Part shown: positions 32,743-39,131 of the stretch, piece after piece | Layout of the letters: each line of letters opens with the position of its first letter | How positions within the stretch are numbered: the first letter of the stretch is position 1 | From: Pseudomonadota bacterium | Lineage (GTDB): Bacteria; Pseudomonadota; Gammaproteobacteria; Xanthomonadales; Xanthomonadaceae | Direction: 5' to 3' | DNA: 64,000 nucleotides | NCBI GenBank assembly: GCA_963205495.1 | Contig: CAUJIN010000031.1 | Location: 62,001 to 126,000, forward strand | Translations under genes and position numbers: made by a program | Notes under the pieces: model-generated | What the model saw: only the letters and a program-made list of their open reading frames with translations | The model's database searches: none | What the model was told of the DNA's origin: nothing

Positions 32743-32907
32743 TCACAAACGCCGCGTCCATGCGTCGCTGGTGTCCGTCAACAAGCCCCAGCCCGCGACT
32801 GGCTCGACCAGCAGCTCATCCGGATTGTCGCCCTTGTAGCGGGCGAACCAGCCGGAAGGGCAGGCAGTTATGGCGATGATTTCAGGCTGGTCGTCGAGCC
32901 GGCTCAT
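32743..32907 (-). CDS. Small hypothetical protein (54 aa) coupled to the AlpA gene
   Basis: 54 residues, MSRLDDQPEIIAITACPS at the start and a DAWTRRL end, with Trp/Pro-rich middle (GWFARYKGDNPDELLVEP). Its ATG overlaps the TGA of the AlpA-type gene in an ATGA junction, the same coupling used throughout the element, which is the main evidence that it is real. Short beta-rich proteins of this kind occur in phage tail or regulatory blocks, but the family was not recognised. Confidence 0.6.
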   Translation of the reverse strand: MSRLDDQPEIIAITACPSGWFARYKGDNPDELLVEPVAGWGLLTDTSDAWTRRL

Positions 32908-33167
32908 GCTGCGGCCCTCGTGGCGTTCGTCTTTCGAGCCTCCACAAGCTGTGCCACCAGCGCACGCAGATCATCATCCGAGGCACCACCGATCACCGCA
33001 CCGGCCACCGCGTCAAGCTCGTGCCGAGGCCAGAGTGACCGCGCACCGAATTTTACCGGCCCGGGCAGCAGGCCATCAGCGATGCGTTGCCTAAAGGTTG
33101 ATTTGCCGATGTCGAAGATGGCGCGGGCGTCGGCTTCGCCCGCGAAGGAGAGTCGTGCTGTGCTCAT
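32904..33167 (-). CDS. AlpA-type helix-turn-helix regulator
   Basis: 87 residues. A MerR/AlpA-like winged helix-turn-helix is seen: IFDIGKSTFRQRIADGLLPGPVK followed by SLWPRHELDAVAGAVIGG (in pieces, GKSTFRQRIADGLLP and LWPRHELDA). AlpA proteins of P4-like and PICI elements activate integrase/excision or element genes. Here it heads the leftward block that continues with the 54-aa, gpZ-like and tape-measure-like genes. A perfect palindrome lies 55 bp upstream of its start and may be its operator. Confidence 0.82.
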   Translation of the reverse strand: MSTARLSFAGEADARAIFDIGKSTFRQRIADGLLPGPVKFGARSLWPRHELDAVAGAVIGGASDDDLRALVAQLVEARKTNATRAAA

Positions 33168-33221
33168 TTTACTGTCCGTCTAAAGCCGGCGGATTGCCGA
33201 CGAACACGAACTCTAAGCACA

Positions 33222-33251
33222 GGTTTTCCGGTAACCGGCTACCGGAAAACC
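33222..33251. promoter_or_regulatory. Perfect 12-bp palindrome upstream of the AlpA gene (putative operator)
   Basis: GGTTTTCCGGTA (33222-33233), 6-nt spacer ACCGGC, then the exact inverted repeat TACCGGAAAACC (33240-33251). It lies between the end of the 293-aa gene and the AlpA-type gene. There is no T-run on either side, so it is more like a dimer binding site than a terminator. Confidence 0.55.
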
Positions 33252-33253
33252 CT

Positions 33254-34135
33254 TTAGCGACGATCAGACAGGGGAAGCCGCCAATCGAAGGGTTTGGCGT
33301 ACTCGTAGGACTGGGATTGGCTCTTCCCGTGATCCTTCATGAAGGTCGCTACGGCGACTGTCCTTTTGGGAGTCTTCAGCCATAACTCACGCATCGATCC
33401 TTCCAGGTCGAATCGGCGCGGAGCCTGCCCCTTCTCACGTCGACGAGCTCCGCGATCTTCTGCTGTTCCACTCACCCTTCCTTTGGACGCATTCGAGGAA
33501 GTCATCTTGGACCGCCCTTCCGCATTCTTCCCGTCGCGGTATCGCTCCAGCCGCTCCACGATCTCCGCCATGCCCTCAGGCGGTGTGCCGAGTTCATCCC
33601 GCGTCAGTCGCTTGCTGATCGCCTCGGCATCGGGCCTATCCCGCAGCTCATACGCCGCCGCCTGATCGTCCAATGCCGCCTTCACCAAGTCGCGCAGGAT
33701 CGGGAACAGATCGGCATCGATGCCGGCTTGCACAGCCGGATGCTCCAGCAGGTCGCAAACTCGGCGACGCCAGGGCAGGCCCACGCTTGCCCGTACGTTG
33801 GCGGTGGCGTTGGTTTTCCAGCTCATACCCATCGTGGCCCGTACCTCTCGAATCTTGCCGGAGCGCACGTCGGCGTCCCGTCGCTCGGACACTTCGCGCT
33901 GCGCGGCCAGCCACAGCATTTCCTCGGCATACCGCCATCGTGCCTCCTCATCGGGCTTGACGTGCGCCGGGTTCTGGAAGTCGAGTGCCGCACGCCATTC
34001 CTGCCCCTCTACCGTGCGAACACCACGCAACGTTTGAGGCGAAAGCGCTACTCCAAGGTGCCTCGCGAACGCAGGCAGATCGCGCCACAGCATTTCGAGG
34101 TCAACACAGGCACTCCGGGCGTTCCTGCGCGCCAT
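33254..34135 (-). CDS. Hypothetical protein of the element (293 aa)
   Basis: 293 residues, family not recognised. It is soluble, charged and largely helical: an N-terminal half with many Arg/Glu/Trp residues (LEMLWRDLPAFARHLG), a basic low-complexity stretch at about 215-245 (SKMTSSNASKGR, RRREKGQ), and a compact C-terminus (KTPKRTVAVATFMKDHG). The basic linker could suggest nucleic-acid contact. The start lies 7 nt after the AbrB/VapB-like gene, so they are co-transcribed. Local GC is lower than in the flanking chromosome, consistent with acquisition. Confidence 0.65.
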   Translation of the reverse strand: MARRNARSACVDLEMLWRDLPAFARHLGVALSPQTLRGVRTVEGQEWRAALDFQNPAHVKPDEEARWRYAEEMLWLAAQREVSERRDADVRSGKIREVRATMGMSWKTNATANVRASVGLPWRRRVCDLLEHPAVQAGIDADLFPILRDLVKAALDDQAAAYELRDRPDAEAISKRLTRDELGTPPEGMAEIVERLERYRDGKNAEGRSKMTSSNASKGRVSGTAEDRGARRREKGQAPRRFDLEGSMRELWLKTPKRTVAVATFMKDHGKSQSQSYEYAKPFDWRLPLSDRR

Positions 34136-34142
34136 GATGGCC

Positions 34143-34400
34143 TCACCTCAACCAGTTCTTGCACGCCAGCGGCGCAACCGGATCAGCCTCGCCCTGTGGC
34201 GGACGTTGGATATCCAGAGGGCCATGCTTGGCATGAATGCGTGCGAACAGTTCAGCAGCATCCTTCACCGCGAGACGCAGCACCAGTTCACCGCCGTGCC
34301 GGATCACTTCTACTTCCCGCACACCCTCGAACCGCAGATGCACCGGGATGAGCACAGCCTGTGAGTTGCCGAACTGGAACAGCTTGGCGGTGACGGACAC
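34143..34400 (-). CDS. AbrB/VapB-like antitoxin (no partner toxin seen)
   Basis: 85 residues if the GTG at 34400 is used; an ATG at 34439 would add 13 residues. The N-terminal swapped-hairpin signature VTAKLFQFGNSQAVLIP plus EVEVIRHGGELVLR matches VapB/SpoVT-AbrB antitoxins (TAKLFxxGxSQAVRLP). Downstream, instead of a PIN-domain VapC, lies the unrelated 293-aa gene. It may be an orphan regulator, an immunity or anti-toxin factor against another element, or part of an unrecognised pair with the 293-aa protein. Confidence 0.7.
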   Translation of the reverse strand: MSVTAKLFQFGNSQAVLIPVHLRFEGVREVEVIRHGGELVLRLAVKDAAELFARIHAKHGPLDIQRPPQGEADPVAPLACKNWLR

Positions 34401-34482
34401 GGGCAACCTTCTGCGGCCACGGGCGGACGATAACGGCATCCTATCCGAGCGCTGGATGGGCTGGCTGAACCTGCTACCGAAG

Positions 34483-34551
34483 GGAGCACTTCCACCCCGA
34501 AGGGAGCGAAGGGAGCGGGGTGCAGAGAGTTGCACTCTTCGCTCCCTTCGG
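34483..34551 (+). repeat. Palindromic repeat, copy 1
   Basis: A 55-bp hairpin-forming unit (34497-34551) built from CGAAGGGAGCG arms around TGCA...TGCA. Its reverse complement occurs at 38856-38910 with only two mismatches, plus about 20 bp of weaker shared flank (to 34483 here). It resembles REP/MITE-type dispersed palindromes and lies between the antitoxin-like gene and the 119-aa gene. Confidence 0.8.
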
Positions 34552-34562
34552 CGTCGCCGCTG

Positions 34563-34922
34563 TTACCGGCCGGGTGGAACCTTCACGACAAGCCAGCCAT
34601 TCAGCGCGCACGCAACGGCGATGTCGTTGTAATCCGATGAGAACGTCGCATTGCGCTCACGGAACGATAGGGCCACTACCCGAGCGTCGTTATCGAGCAG
34701 TTCTACTTCTGTGTCAGCGGGGAACGTGGCGTCAGAAAGTGGGCCATCTTCGGAGAAGTCGAAGACGTGTTCCGACGCGACCAATGCTATTGGCTGACGA
34801 ACGCAACGTGCGGCGTAGCGGATGATCTTCGCGTGATTGCTTCCGATCACGGGGTAGTAGGTCGAACTTCCGTAGTACACCATCCGAGTGCCCCTGTCGT
34901 TTCGAGTGATGTGCAGCAGCAT
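34563..34922 (-). CDS. Hypothetical protein of the element (119 aa)
   Basis: 119 residues from the ATG at 34922, or 106 from the ATG at 34883, which has an AGGGG-type site upstream. Family not recognised. A mixed alpha/beta soluble protein, Tyr/Ser-rich near the start (MVYYGSSTYYPVIGSNH) and acidic in the middle. GC and codon use are visibly less biased than in the chromosome. It is divergent from the C4-like RNA and the rightward operon; the shared 5' region places it where a phage repressor or immunity gene is often found, but no DNA-binding motif is seen. Confidence 0.55.
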   Translation of the reverse strand: MLLHITRNDRGTRMVYYGSSTYYPVIGSNHAKIIRYAARCVRQPIALVASEHVFDFSEDGPLSDATFPADTEVELLDNDARVVALSFRERNATFSSDYNDIAVACALNGWLVVKVPPGR

Positions 34923-34927
34923 ACCCC

Positions 34928-34955
34928 TTGACACCCGCCCCACCACAGGCATAGC
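34928..34955 (+). promoter_or_regulatory. Candidate promoter for the antisense-RNA leader and replication operon
   Basis: Perfect -35 TTGACA (34928-34933), 16-bp spacer and -10-like CATAGC (34950-34955), reading rightward into the terminator at 35016 and the C4-like RNA. The -10 is weak, so activation by an element or helper factor is possible. Confidence 0.45.
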
Positions 34956-35015
34956 CTCCCACCGCTGCCGCACAATCGGCAGCCGGGTGTCGCAGCCCGA
35001 ATGACAAAGGCGCAC

Positions 35016-35038
35016 AAGCGCCGCAACGGCGCTTTTTT
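35016..35038 (+). terminator. Hairpin terminator/attenuator in the leader of the replication operon
   Basis: Stem AAGCGCCG/CGGCGCTT (35016-35023 with 35027-35034), loop CAA, followed by a run of six T. It lies between the candidate promoter and the C4-like RNA, and no gene ends just before it, so it could act as an attenuator. Confidence 0.75.
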
Positions 35039-35060
35039 GTTGCGCGCAGTCCGTGTTCAT

Positions 35061-35160
35061 GGCGGGCTGCATCGGGAGGCGAAAGCCTGCCGGTTCCTTT
35101 GTCCCGGTCTGCGAACCCGTTGCAGTCCGCCACCCTGCGTTTCGCAGCGCCGGGTGGCGG
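35061..35160 (+). ncRNA. C4/P4-CI-like antisense immunity RNA leader
   Basis: An 11-bp stem (35061-35071 with 35121-35131, one G-U) encloses two hairpins: a GAAA tetraloop hairpin (AGGC/GCCT, 35077-35088) and a CCGG/CCGG hairpin (35090-35107) whose 10-nt loop TTCCTTTGTC is complementary, with one G-U, to GACAGAGGAA at 35172-35181, the ribosome-binding region of the first operon gene. A second complementary pair is CCGCCACCC (35127-35135) with GGGTGGCGG (35152-35160). This three-way junction with target sites just downstream is the layout of C4 RNA of P1/P7 and the related P4 CI RNA, which silence downstream genes. Confidence 0.75.
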
Positions 35161-35187
35161 TTCACCAGACCGACAGAGGAACACAAC

Positions 35188-35469
35188 ATGAGCACCATCT
35201 TTCCGGCCACCCCGGCCGATGCCGTACCCGCGCACGCCTGTGCAAATCCCAGCCCGCGCACCACGCGCATGCAGGCCGGCGGTATCCGCCTGGCCATCGA
35301 GCGGCACCCGCTCAAGCTGATCGTGAAGGTCGCCACCGATCGCAAGGTTCCCGCCGGCCTGTCCCGCGGCCCGCTGGTGCAGTTCGAGCTTTCCTCCACC
35401 GATGCCCATGTGCTGGCCACGCACCTGCGCCACCACGCCAACATGCTGCTGGCGGGAGGTGCGGCATGA
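35188..35469 (+). CDS. First gene of the eight-gene operon, hypothetical (93 aa)
   Basis: 93 residues, ATG at 35188 with AGAGGA 7 nt upstream; this ribosome-binding site is inside the sequence complementary to the C4-like RNA loop. Family not recognised. The C-terminal half (VQFELSSTDAHVLATHLR) has a strand-then-helix motif also seen in the next two proteins. As the directly silenced gene it may encode a regulator of the operon, by analogy with C4 targets. Confidence 0.7.
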   Translation: MSTIFPATPADAVPAHACANPSPRTTRMQAGGIRLAIERHPLKLIVKVATDRKVPAGLSRGPLVQFELSSTDAHVLATHLRHHANMLLAGGAA

Positions 35470-35915
35470 ACGTGAACGACGAGGCCGCCTTCGCCGCCAG
35501 CTACGCACTTGCCCGACAACTCCCGGACATGGAGCGCGGCTTCACCATCGGCACCACCTACGGCGAGCTGCACATCACTGACGAGGAAGTACGCCGCCAC
35601 CCGGCCATCCGGCACGAAGTGGAATCCATCCTGAAGTTCCGCCTGCACCAGGCCGAGGGCACCACTGAAGATGCGGCATCCGGTGGTACGGGCAACGTCA
35701 TCACCACGGAGACATCGGACGTGGTGGTGCGCCCCAGCAGCGCCACGCGGGAAATCACGCTGTCCATTCACCCGAAGGGCGATGAGAACCCGCAGGCGCC
35801 CGAAAAGGTATCCCTGGTGCTCTCCGCGGCCCTCGCGTGCGAGCTGGGCGCGCTGCTGCTGGCCAGCGGACAGGCGCTGGACGAATCCGCCAAGGGTGAA
35901 GGGGGAACTCCATGA
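35466..35915 (+). CDS. Hypothetical operon protein (149 aa)
   Basis: 149 residues. Its ATG overlaps the preceding stop by 4 nt. The N-terminal half is helical and acidic (NDEAAFAASYALARQLPDM). A linker rich in Thr/Ser/Gly follows (about 65-90), and the C-terminal half has REITLSIHPKGD and then VSLVLSAALACELGALLL, the strand-helix motif shared with its neighbours. Family not recognised. Confidence 0.7.
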   Translation: MNVNDEAAFAASYALARQLPDMERGFTIGTTYGELHITDEEVRRHPAIRHEVESILKFRLHQAEGTTEDAASGGTGNVITTETSDVVVRPSSATREITLSIHPKGDENPQAPEKVSLVLSAALACELGALLLASGQALDESAKGEGGTP

Positions 35916-36337
35916 ACGGCCGCGTATCGCTCCGCACGGAGCACTTCGAGCTGGCCCTCGCGCCGAATACCGAGCAGGTGGCGGTGATGATCTCGCTGGA
36001 GCCATCACGAAGCCCGGTGGCGGCAAGCCCAATGGGCATGATGCTGTTCACCCCCGCCGGCGCGCGCAGCCTCGCCACGGCGCTGCGCCAGGTGGTGGCC
36101 GCCCCGGAAGATGAGCCGTGCATGGCTTCGGTGCCGGATCGGTGCTGCGCGGCGGTGGTGGAGCCGTCCCCACTTGATGAGGGCGTGCTCATCACCGCAT
36201 CCGCCCACCCGCCGCATGCCAACGGCTGGCGCGGCATCACCCTCCACGTTCCCCTGGACGCACAGGACGCCGTCCGCTTGGCGATGCTGCTGGACGATGT
36301 CGCCTTGCTGGCCGATCAGGTGGGAGGTGTGGCATGA
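35912..36337 (+). CDS. Hypothetical operon protein (141 aa)
   Basis: 141 residues, 4-nt overlap with the previous gene. It seems to hold two copies of the strand-helix motif: MLFTPAGARSLATALRQVV near residue 45 and LHVPLDAQDAVRLAMLLDDV near residue 110, consistent with an internal duplication. Family not recognised. Confidence 0.7.
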   Translation: MNGRVSLRTEHFELALAPNTEQVAVMISLEPSRSPVAASPMGMMLFTPAGARSLATALRQVVAAPEDEPCMASVPDRCCAAVVEPSPLDEGVLITASAHPPHANGWRGITLHVPLDAQDAVRLAMLLDDVALLADQVGGVA

Positions 36338-36585
36338 GCGCGCTTTCCGTGATGCGCCATGCCGCCACCCGGCTGGAGCTGACCGCCGACACCCTGCAAG
36401 GCGAGCAGGCGCGGGAGTATCGCCACAGCGCCCAACGGCTGCGTACCGCCCGCAATGCACTGGATCGGCTGGTCACGGCTGCTTCGAATCTGGCTCGCAG
36501 CGTGGGCCTGTACGACATCCACCGCGACGATCCGGATCTTGCCCGGCTCGCCGCCTGCCTGCGTGAACTTGGAGAAGTGCAATGA
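36334..36585 (+). CDS. Hypothetical operon protein (83 aa)
   Basis: 83 residues, all helical by appearance, highly charged (QGEQAREYRHSAQRLRTAR), probably a short coiled coil or helix bundle. Linked to both neighbours by 4-nt overlaps. Family not recognised. Confidence 0.65.
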   Translation: MSALSVMRHAATRLELTADTLQGEQAREYRHSAQRLRTARNALDRLVTAASNLARSVGLYDIHRDDPDLARLAACLRELGEVQ

Positions 36586-36992
36586 GCATCGAGAACATGG
36601 AAACCCTGCCGCCGAACGGCCACACGCTGCCAGCGTATGAGGATGGCGTCATGGAAACGGCTCCGGAGCTCGCCCGCCTGCGCGACGCCCTGGATGGGGC
36701 GCTCGGGCTGGCCGAGCTGCTGCGGCGGGATACGATCATCGAGGATCTGCACCGCAGTTCGGCGTTCGATGCGGCCGAGGCACTGCGCACTGGCGTGCCG
36801 TTCGGTTCGGCGATGCGCACCTCGCTGGATGCGGCGCTGTGTACCTGCCTGCAGGTGGCGCACCAGCTGGCCCACACACTGGCCGATACGGTCCGCGAGG
36901 ACGGCTCCGCGGGCCTGGCGATGTTCGCCGAGGACAGGCTGCGCAACGCCCGCATGCCGAAACTGAAACGCGGCAAGGGAGGTGCGGCATGA
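36582..36992 (+). CDS. Hypothetical operon protein (136 aa)
   Basis: 136 residues, helical, with an acidic centre (ELARLRDALDGALGLAELLRR) and a basic C-terminus (RMPKLKRGKGG). 4-nt overlaps on both sides. Family not recognised; the basic tail could contact nucleic acid. Confidence 0.65.
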   Translation: MSIENMETLPPNGHTLPAYEDGVMETAPELARLRDALDGALGLAELLRRDTIIEDLHRSSAFDAAEALRTGVPFGSAMRTSLDAALCTCLQVAHQLAHTLADTVREDGSAGLAMFAEDRLRNARMPKLKRGKGGAA

Positions 36993-37279
36993 ACGCGCCG
37001 ACCTCATTGCCCACCCGCCCGGTGTTGCGGATCAATTCCGAGTATCAGGCTGCCCCCGGTACCGGGCCCGAAACGCTGCACGAGGACGCCATGCTGCTGG
37101 CCGGCATCGTGGAAGACATCATCAACACCGTGGCGCACGGGCTGTGCGAACACAGCGACATGGCTGCCAACCTCAAGCCCACTGCCAACCTGCTCTTCGG
37201 TGCCCACATCCTGCAACGGCTTGCCACCGGCGCGATGGAAGCCGCCTATCGCGAGGGCAGGAAGGAGGCTTCGCCATGA
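36989..37279 (+). CDS. Hypothetical operon protein (96 aa)
   Basis: 96 residues, helical (EDAMLLAGIVEDIINTVAHG), soluble. ATG at 36989 overlaps the preceding TGA; its own stop overlaps the CHC2 protein start. Family not recognised. Confidence 0.65.
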   Translation: MNAPTSLPTRPVLRINSEYQAAPGTGPETLHEDAMLLAGIVEDIINTVAHGLCEHSDMAANLKPTANLLFGAHILQRLATGAMEAAYREGRKEASP

Positions 37280-37731
37280 GCGCGCCCCTCGAACGCCTGC
37301 TGGATCGCCTCGACCGCCCACGCCGCGCTGGCGCCGGCTGGGTGGCGCGTTGCCCGGCGCACCAGGACGCGACCGCATCGCTCAGCCTGGCCGAGGGCGA
37401 TAACGGTGCGGTGCTGCTCCACTGTTTCGCCGGCTGCCCGGCGGCGGACGTGGTGGGCGCTGTTGGCCTCGGGCTGGCCGACCTGTTCGAGCGGCCACCG
37501 GCCGGGCCGCACCTCACGGCGTCACAGTGCCGGGCGCTGGGTCGGGCAACCCGCATCGCCCGGCAGTGGGCGGCGCTGGGTGCGGCCCTGCCCGAGCTGG
37601 CGGTGATCGAGGTGGCTGCCGGCATGGTGGTGATGCGACGCGGGCTGCGGCCCGCCGACCATGCCCGCGTGGTGCAGGCGCATGGATGCATCCACCGCCT
37701 GCGCCACGACGTGCGCGCGGCCATCGCATGA
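37276..37731 (+). CDS. CHC2-type zinc-finger protein (primase-like)
   Basis: 151 residues. Zinc ligands Cys26, His29, Cys50 and Cys54 (ARCPAHQD and LLHCFAGCPAADVV) match the CHC2 finger of DnaG-type and satellite primases. No TOPRIM or polymerase domain follows in this gene, so it supplies only the template-binding finger and must work with another protein. It overlaps the RepA-like ATPase gene by 4 nt, a pairing seen in mobile-element replication modules. Confidence 0.82.
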   Translation: MSAPLERLLDRLDRPRRAGAGWVARCPAHQDATASLSLAEGDNGAVLLHCFAGCPAADVVGAVGLGLADLFERPPAGPHLTASQCRALGRATRIARQWAALGAALPELAVIEVAAGMVVMRRGLRPADHARVVQAHGCIHRLRHDVRAAIA

Positions 37732-38825
37732 GTACGGGCGCGGTGCGCAAGCGGCTGGCGGCAGTGCCCGGCTTGCCAGAGGCGGAGCCGTGCATCGTGG
37801 ATCTGCACCGCGCCTCCACCATCCGGCCCGAGCCGATCCGCTGGTTGTGGCCGGGCTGGCTGGCGCGCAGCAAGCTGCACATTCTGGCCGGCGCCCCGGG
37901 CGTGGCGAAGACCACCATCGCCATGCACATTGCCGCCTGCGTCACCACCGGAGCCGCCCTGCCGGGCGGCTACCGGCCTGATCCGGGCAACGTATTGATC
38001 TGGAGCGGCGAAGACGACCCCGCCGATACCCTGGTGCCGCGCCTGCTTGCCGCCGGGGCTGATCTGGAGCGCGCCTTCTTCGTGGGCGACGCCCGCGACG
38101 GTGCGGAGGTCCGCAGCTTCGACCCGGCAACGGACATCCCGGCGCTGGCGGTGGAGGCCGACGCCATCGGTGGCGCGGCCTTGATCGTGGTCGATCCCAT
38201 CGTGTCGGCCGTCGCCGGCGACAGCCACAAGAACACCGAGGTACGGCGCGCGTTGCAGCCCCTGGTGACGATGGCCGAGCGCCTGGGCGCGGCGGTACTG
38301 GGCATCTCGCATTTCTCCAAGGGCACCGCCGGCCGCGATCCGACCGAAAGGGTGACCGGCTCCGTCGCCTTCGGAGCCCTCGCGCGCCTGGTGCTGGTGG
38401 CCGCGAAGCGCCAGGACGCCGACGGCAGCAGTGATCGCATGTTGGCGCGCGCCAAGAGCAACATCGGCCCGGATGGCGGCGGCTTCGGCTACGCCGTGGA
38501 ACAGCTCGACCTCGGCCACGGCATTCACGCCTGCCGCATCGCCTGGGGCAGCACGCTGGAAGGCTCGGCCCGTGACCTCCTGGGTCAAGCCGAAGCCGAC
38601 GATGCGGAGGCCGAAGAGCGGCGCGACGTGGATTCCTTCCTCGAAGACCTGCTCTTCTGCGGCGAGCAGACCGCCAAGGCCATCTACCGCGACGCCGAAG
38701 CCGCCGGCTACAGCCGCGACCAGATCAAACGCGCCAAGCGCCGCCTGGGCGTGCAGACTGCCAAGACCGCGATGGAAGGCGGCTGGGTGTGGCGCCTACC
38801 GCCGGAATCCACGGCGAACGGCTGA
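37728..38825 (+). CDS. RepA-like AAA/RecA-fold ATPase (replicative helicase-type)
   Basis: 365 residues. Walker A is GAPGVAKTT (Lys61), unusual in having Val-Ala before Lys. Walker B is ALIVVDPI, and LGISHFSKG is a RecA-fold sensor. The C-terminal region (about 300-365) is a winged-helix-like segment (YRDAEAAGYSRDQIKRAKRRLG) typical of AAA_25/RepA-like proteins of plasmids and phages. It is expected to act as a hexameric helicase or its loader for element replication. Last gene of the operon; about 280 bp separate it from attR. Confidence 0.88.
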   Translation: MSTGAVRKRLAAVPGLPEAEPCIVDLHRASTIRPEPIRWLWPGWLARSKLHILAGAPGVAKTTIAMHIAACVTTGAALPGGYRPDPGNVLIWSGEDDPADTLVPRLLAAGADLERAFFVGDARDGAEVRSFDPATDIPALAVEADAIGGAALIVVDPIVSAVAGDSHKNTEVRRALQPLVTMAERLGAAVLGISHFSKGTAGRDPTERVTGSVAFGALARLVLVAAKRQDADGSSDRMLARAKSNIGPDGGGFGYAVEQLDLGHGIHACRIAWGSTLEGSARDLLGQAEADDAEAEERRDVDSFLEDLLFCGEQTAKAIYRDAEAAGYSRDQIKRAKRRLGVQTAKTAMEGGWVWRLPPESTANG

Positions 38826-38855
38826 GCCGCCCCGCCCGAAACGCGCGGTTTGCCA

Positions 38856-38934
38856 CCGAAGGGAGCGAAGGGTGCAACTCCCTGCACCCCGCTCCCTTCG
38901 CTCCCTTCGGACGAAAAGCGCTCCCTTCGGATAG
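38856..38934 (-). repeat. Palindromic repeat, copy 2 (inverted relative to copy 1)
   Basis: The 55-bp core (38856-38910) is the reverse complement of 34497-34551 with two mismatches. A further CTCCCTTCGG arm at 38921-38930 corresponds to the partial arm next to copy 1. The two copies face each other across the C4-like RNA and the whole replication operon. Confidence 0.8.
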
Positions 38935-39030
38935 CGAGGGTCAGCCCCTCTTTTCGGACTGATCCGAGAGCGAACGCGCCCACCCTGAGCGCGCCACGCA
39001 TCGCCAATTCCGCCACCGAATCGCCACGAT

Positions 39031-39052
39031 GTGAGTAGATTTGTGAGTAGAT
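39031..39052. repeat. Right-end tandem GTGAGTAGAT sites
   Basis: Two direct copies (39031-39040, 39043-39052) separated by 2 bp, identical in sequence and spacing to those at the left end, 53 bp inside attR. Probable integrase arm-type binding sites. Confidence 0.7.
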
Positions 39053-39104
39053 CGATTTTTGGTGAATCGTTGAAACCTTGTGTCGCTACGCTTGCGGGCG
39101 ATTC

Positions 39105-39131
39105 TTCGAGTCCTCTCCTGGCACCAACACA
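39105..39131. other. attR: right attachment site (tRNA-Leu 3' remnant)
   Basis: 27 bp repeating the tRNA-Leu T loop, acceptor strand, CCA and ACACA, but with CCTGGC in place of CCTGGGC. It has no upstream tRNA half, so it is the displaced chromosomal 3' end and free to decay. Confidence 0.87.

Noticed and set aside
34563..36032. 489-codon minus-strand frame
   Set aside because: Only the last 119 codons (34563-34922) look coding; the rest is antisense to the plus-strand operon and crosses the C4-like RNA leader.
37728..38825. RecA-like ATPase as a DNA-repair recombinase
   Set aside because: Position after a CHC2 finger gene in a mobile element and the RepA-like C-terminus fit a replication helicase better; no RecA core motifs beyond Walker sites.
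34497..38910. CRISPR array from the repeated CGAAGGGAGCG units
   Set aside because: Only two palindromic clusters in inverted orientation 4.3 kb apart, with no regular spacers and no cas genes.
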